The notes under the pieces were generated by a model. The model was not told the origin of the DNA and ran no database searches. It worked only from the letters and a program-made list of their open reading frames with translations. DNA of 30,613 bases from CAUYXJ01 sp963577065 (GTDB lineage Bacteria > Chloroflexota > Dehalococcoidia > Tepidiformales > Tepidiformaceae). The translations under genes and the position numbers were made by a program. Below, in pieces: positions 30,025-30,613 of the stretch. Where the stretch lies: positions 1 to 30,613 of the forward strand of contig CAUYXJ010000030.1 of NCBI GenBank assembly GCA_963577065.1, written 5' to 3'. How positions within the stretch are numbered: position 1 is the stretch's first letter; each line of letters starts with the position of its first letter.

Positions 30025-30613
30025 GAGCCGAGTCCCCGGATCTCGCGCTCGACGACGGTCAGCGTTTCCGCATCCGCGCGGTAGAGCCGCCCTTTTGTGC
30101 CCATGATGTAGGCGAAACCGTCGGCCTCGACAATTGGCGCGCGAACCTTGCCTGCACCTTCCAATTTCACGAGGTTCTTGCGGTCGCCTCGCATCAGATC
30201 GACGAAGTGGACGGATCCGCCTTCGTCGACGACGACTAGGGTGTCGCCGATGATCGCCGGCCGCGCCTTCACCTTGTTCTCTGCGTCATAAGTCCATTCA
30301 ACCCGACCCGTAGTTATGTCGAGTGCATAGACCATCCCGCTGAAATCGCCGAAATAGGCCACGCCATCGGCTAACGCCGGCGTCGTCCAGACCCAATTCG
30401 TCGCTCGGAACTCCGGGTGGATCGCCAAACCCGTCGCGGTGTCCACCAGGGCGACCCGCTTGCCGAGCGTGGGCACGAAGAGGAGGTCAGCGGTGATCAA
30501 CGAGAGATCAGCGATCGCCCCTTCGATCTCGAACGGGCGATCCCAGAGTTCATCGCCGGACTCGAGATCGAACGCATAGAGCTTGCCTGCCATCGTCCCC
30601 ACGAAGATGGTGT
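30021..30613 (-). CDS. PQQ-like beta-propeller protein, 5' end outside the window
   Basis: The frame is open to the window edge (TIFVGTMAGKLYAFD), so the start lies beyond 30613; about 197 C-terminal codons are seen. The repeat units are of the PQQ/BamB kind: GKLYAFDLESGDELW, GVAYFGDFSGMVYALDITTG, DTLVVVDEGGSVHFVDLMRG and GFAYIMGTKGRLYRADAETL. It is probably an exported propeller that may help envelope protein assembly; a link to YidC is suggested only by the GTGA coupling. Confidence 0.85.
   Translation of the reverse strand, partial: TIFVGTMAGKLYAFDLESGDELWDRPFEIEGAIADLSLITADLLFVPTLGKRVALVDTATGLAIHPEFRATNWVWTTPALADGVAYFGDFSGMVYALDITTGRVEWTYDAENKVKARPAIIGDTLVVVDEGGSVHFVDLMRGDRKNLVKLEGAGKVRAPIVEADGFAYIMGTKGRLYRADAETLTVVEREIRGLGS

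Noticed and set aside
25147..30613. Replication origin or parS site near parAB
   Set aside because: No cluster of DnaA-box-like sequences and no palindrome near TGTTTCACGTGAAACA was found; CACGTG cores at 13190 and 17468 have poor flanks and lie in coding sequence.
1..30613. tRNA, rRNA or other structural RNA genes
   Set aside because: No T-arm-like GGTTCRANYCC with matching acceptor stems and no conserved rRNA or SRP sequence was seen in the short intergenic gaps.

Overview
The window is 30.6 kb of high-GC bacterial chromosome. It is densely coded, with many overlapping start and stop codons, and almost every gene reads as housekeeping or cell-envelope function. The gene set suggests Chloroflexota, perhaps the Dehalococcoidia side. 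It has several lipoproteins with Thr/Pro-rich linkers, an ECF sigma factor coupled to a DUF5667 membrane protein, a subtilase ending in GW-type repeats, a short YidC and a Gly/Arg-rich Jag. The phylum is an inference from gene style; there is no rRNA or other marker here to prove it.

Layout. 1-7.1 kb: the end of a membrane-anchored beta-propeller protein, an RlmB/TrmH-type RNA methyltransferase on the other strand, two tandem paralogous lipoproteins, a secreted subtilase and a small Cys-motif protein resembling phage small terminases. 7.0-9.3 kb (minus): a lipoprotein, a DUF5667 putative anti-sigma and its ECF sigma factor. 9.6-12.1 kb (plus): pyrG and two small membrane proteins. 12.1-16.0 kb: a frameshifted phage portal gene (minus), a ClpS-like gene, a frameshifted lipoprotein, a response regulator with a degenerate receiver, a helical protein and a phage adaptor-like gene. 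16.1-19.7 kb (plus): a LysM protein, a membrane protein, radC, a CapA-type lipoprotein and a HAD phosphatase. 19.7-21.9 kb: moaC and a small membrane protein (minus) divergent from lysA (plus). 21.9-25.1 kb (minus): a frameshifted GNAT gene, an SRPBCC plus SDR39U1 pair and a decayed SAM methyltransferase. 25.1-30.6 kb (minus): one tightly overlapped run, PQQ-like propeller, yidC, jag, pfkB-type kinase, parA, parB, ridA. The yidC-jag-parA-parB order is typical of the neighbourhood of a replication origin, but no DnaA-box cluster or parS was recognised inside the window.

Three things stand out. (1) Several genes have a -10-like hexamer ending exactly 6 nt (once 7 nt) before the start codon and no Shine-Dalgarno, which predicts leaderless mRNAs. 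(2) Phage-morphogenesis-like genes (terminase-like, portal, adaptor) are scattered singly among housekeeping genes. The portal frame is broken inside a perfect 36-bp palindrome, as expected for a quasipalindrome-templated deletion. (3) Three genes (portal, lipoprotein at 13.9 kb, GNAT) are each exactly one base short of an intact frame, two of them at G/C homopolymers. A fourth (methyltransferase) is decayed beyond doubt and bracketed by a 13-bp direct repeat. All calls are from reading the sequence; no database search was possible.
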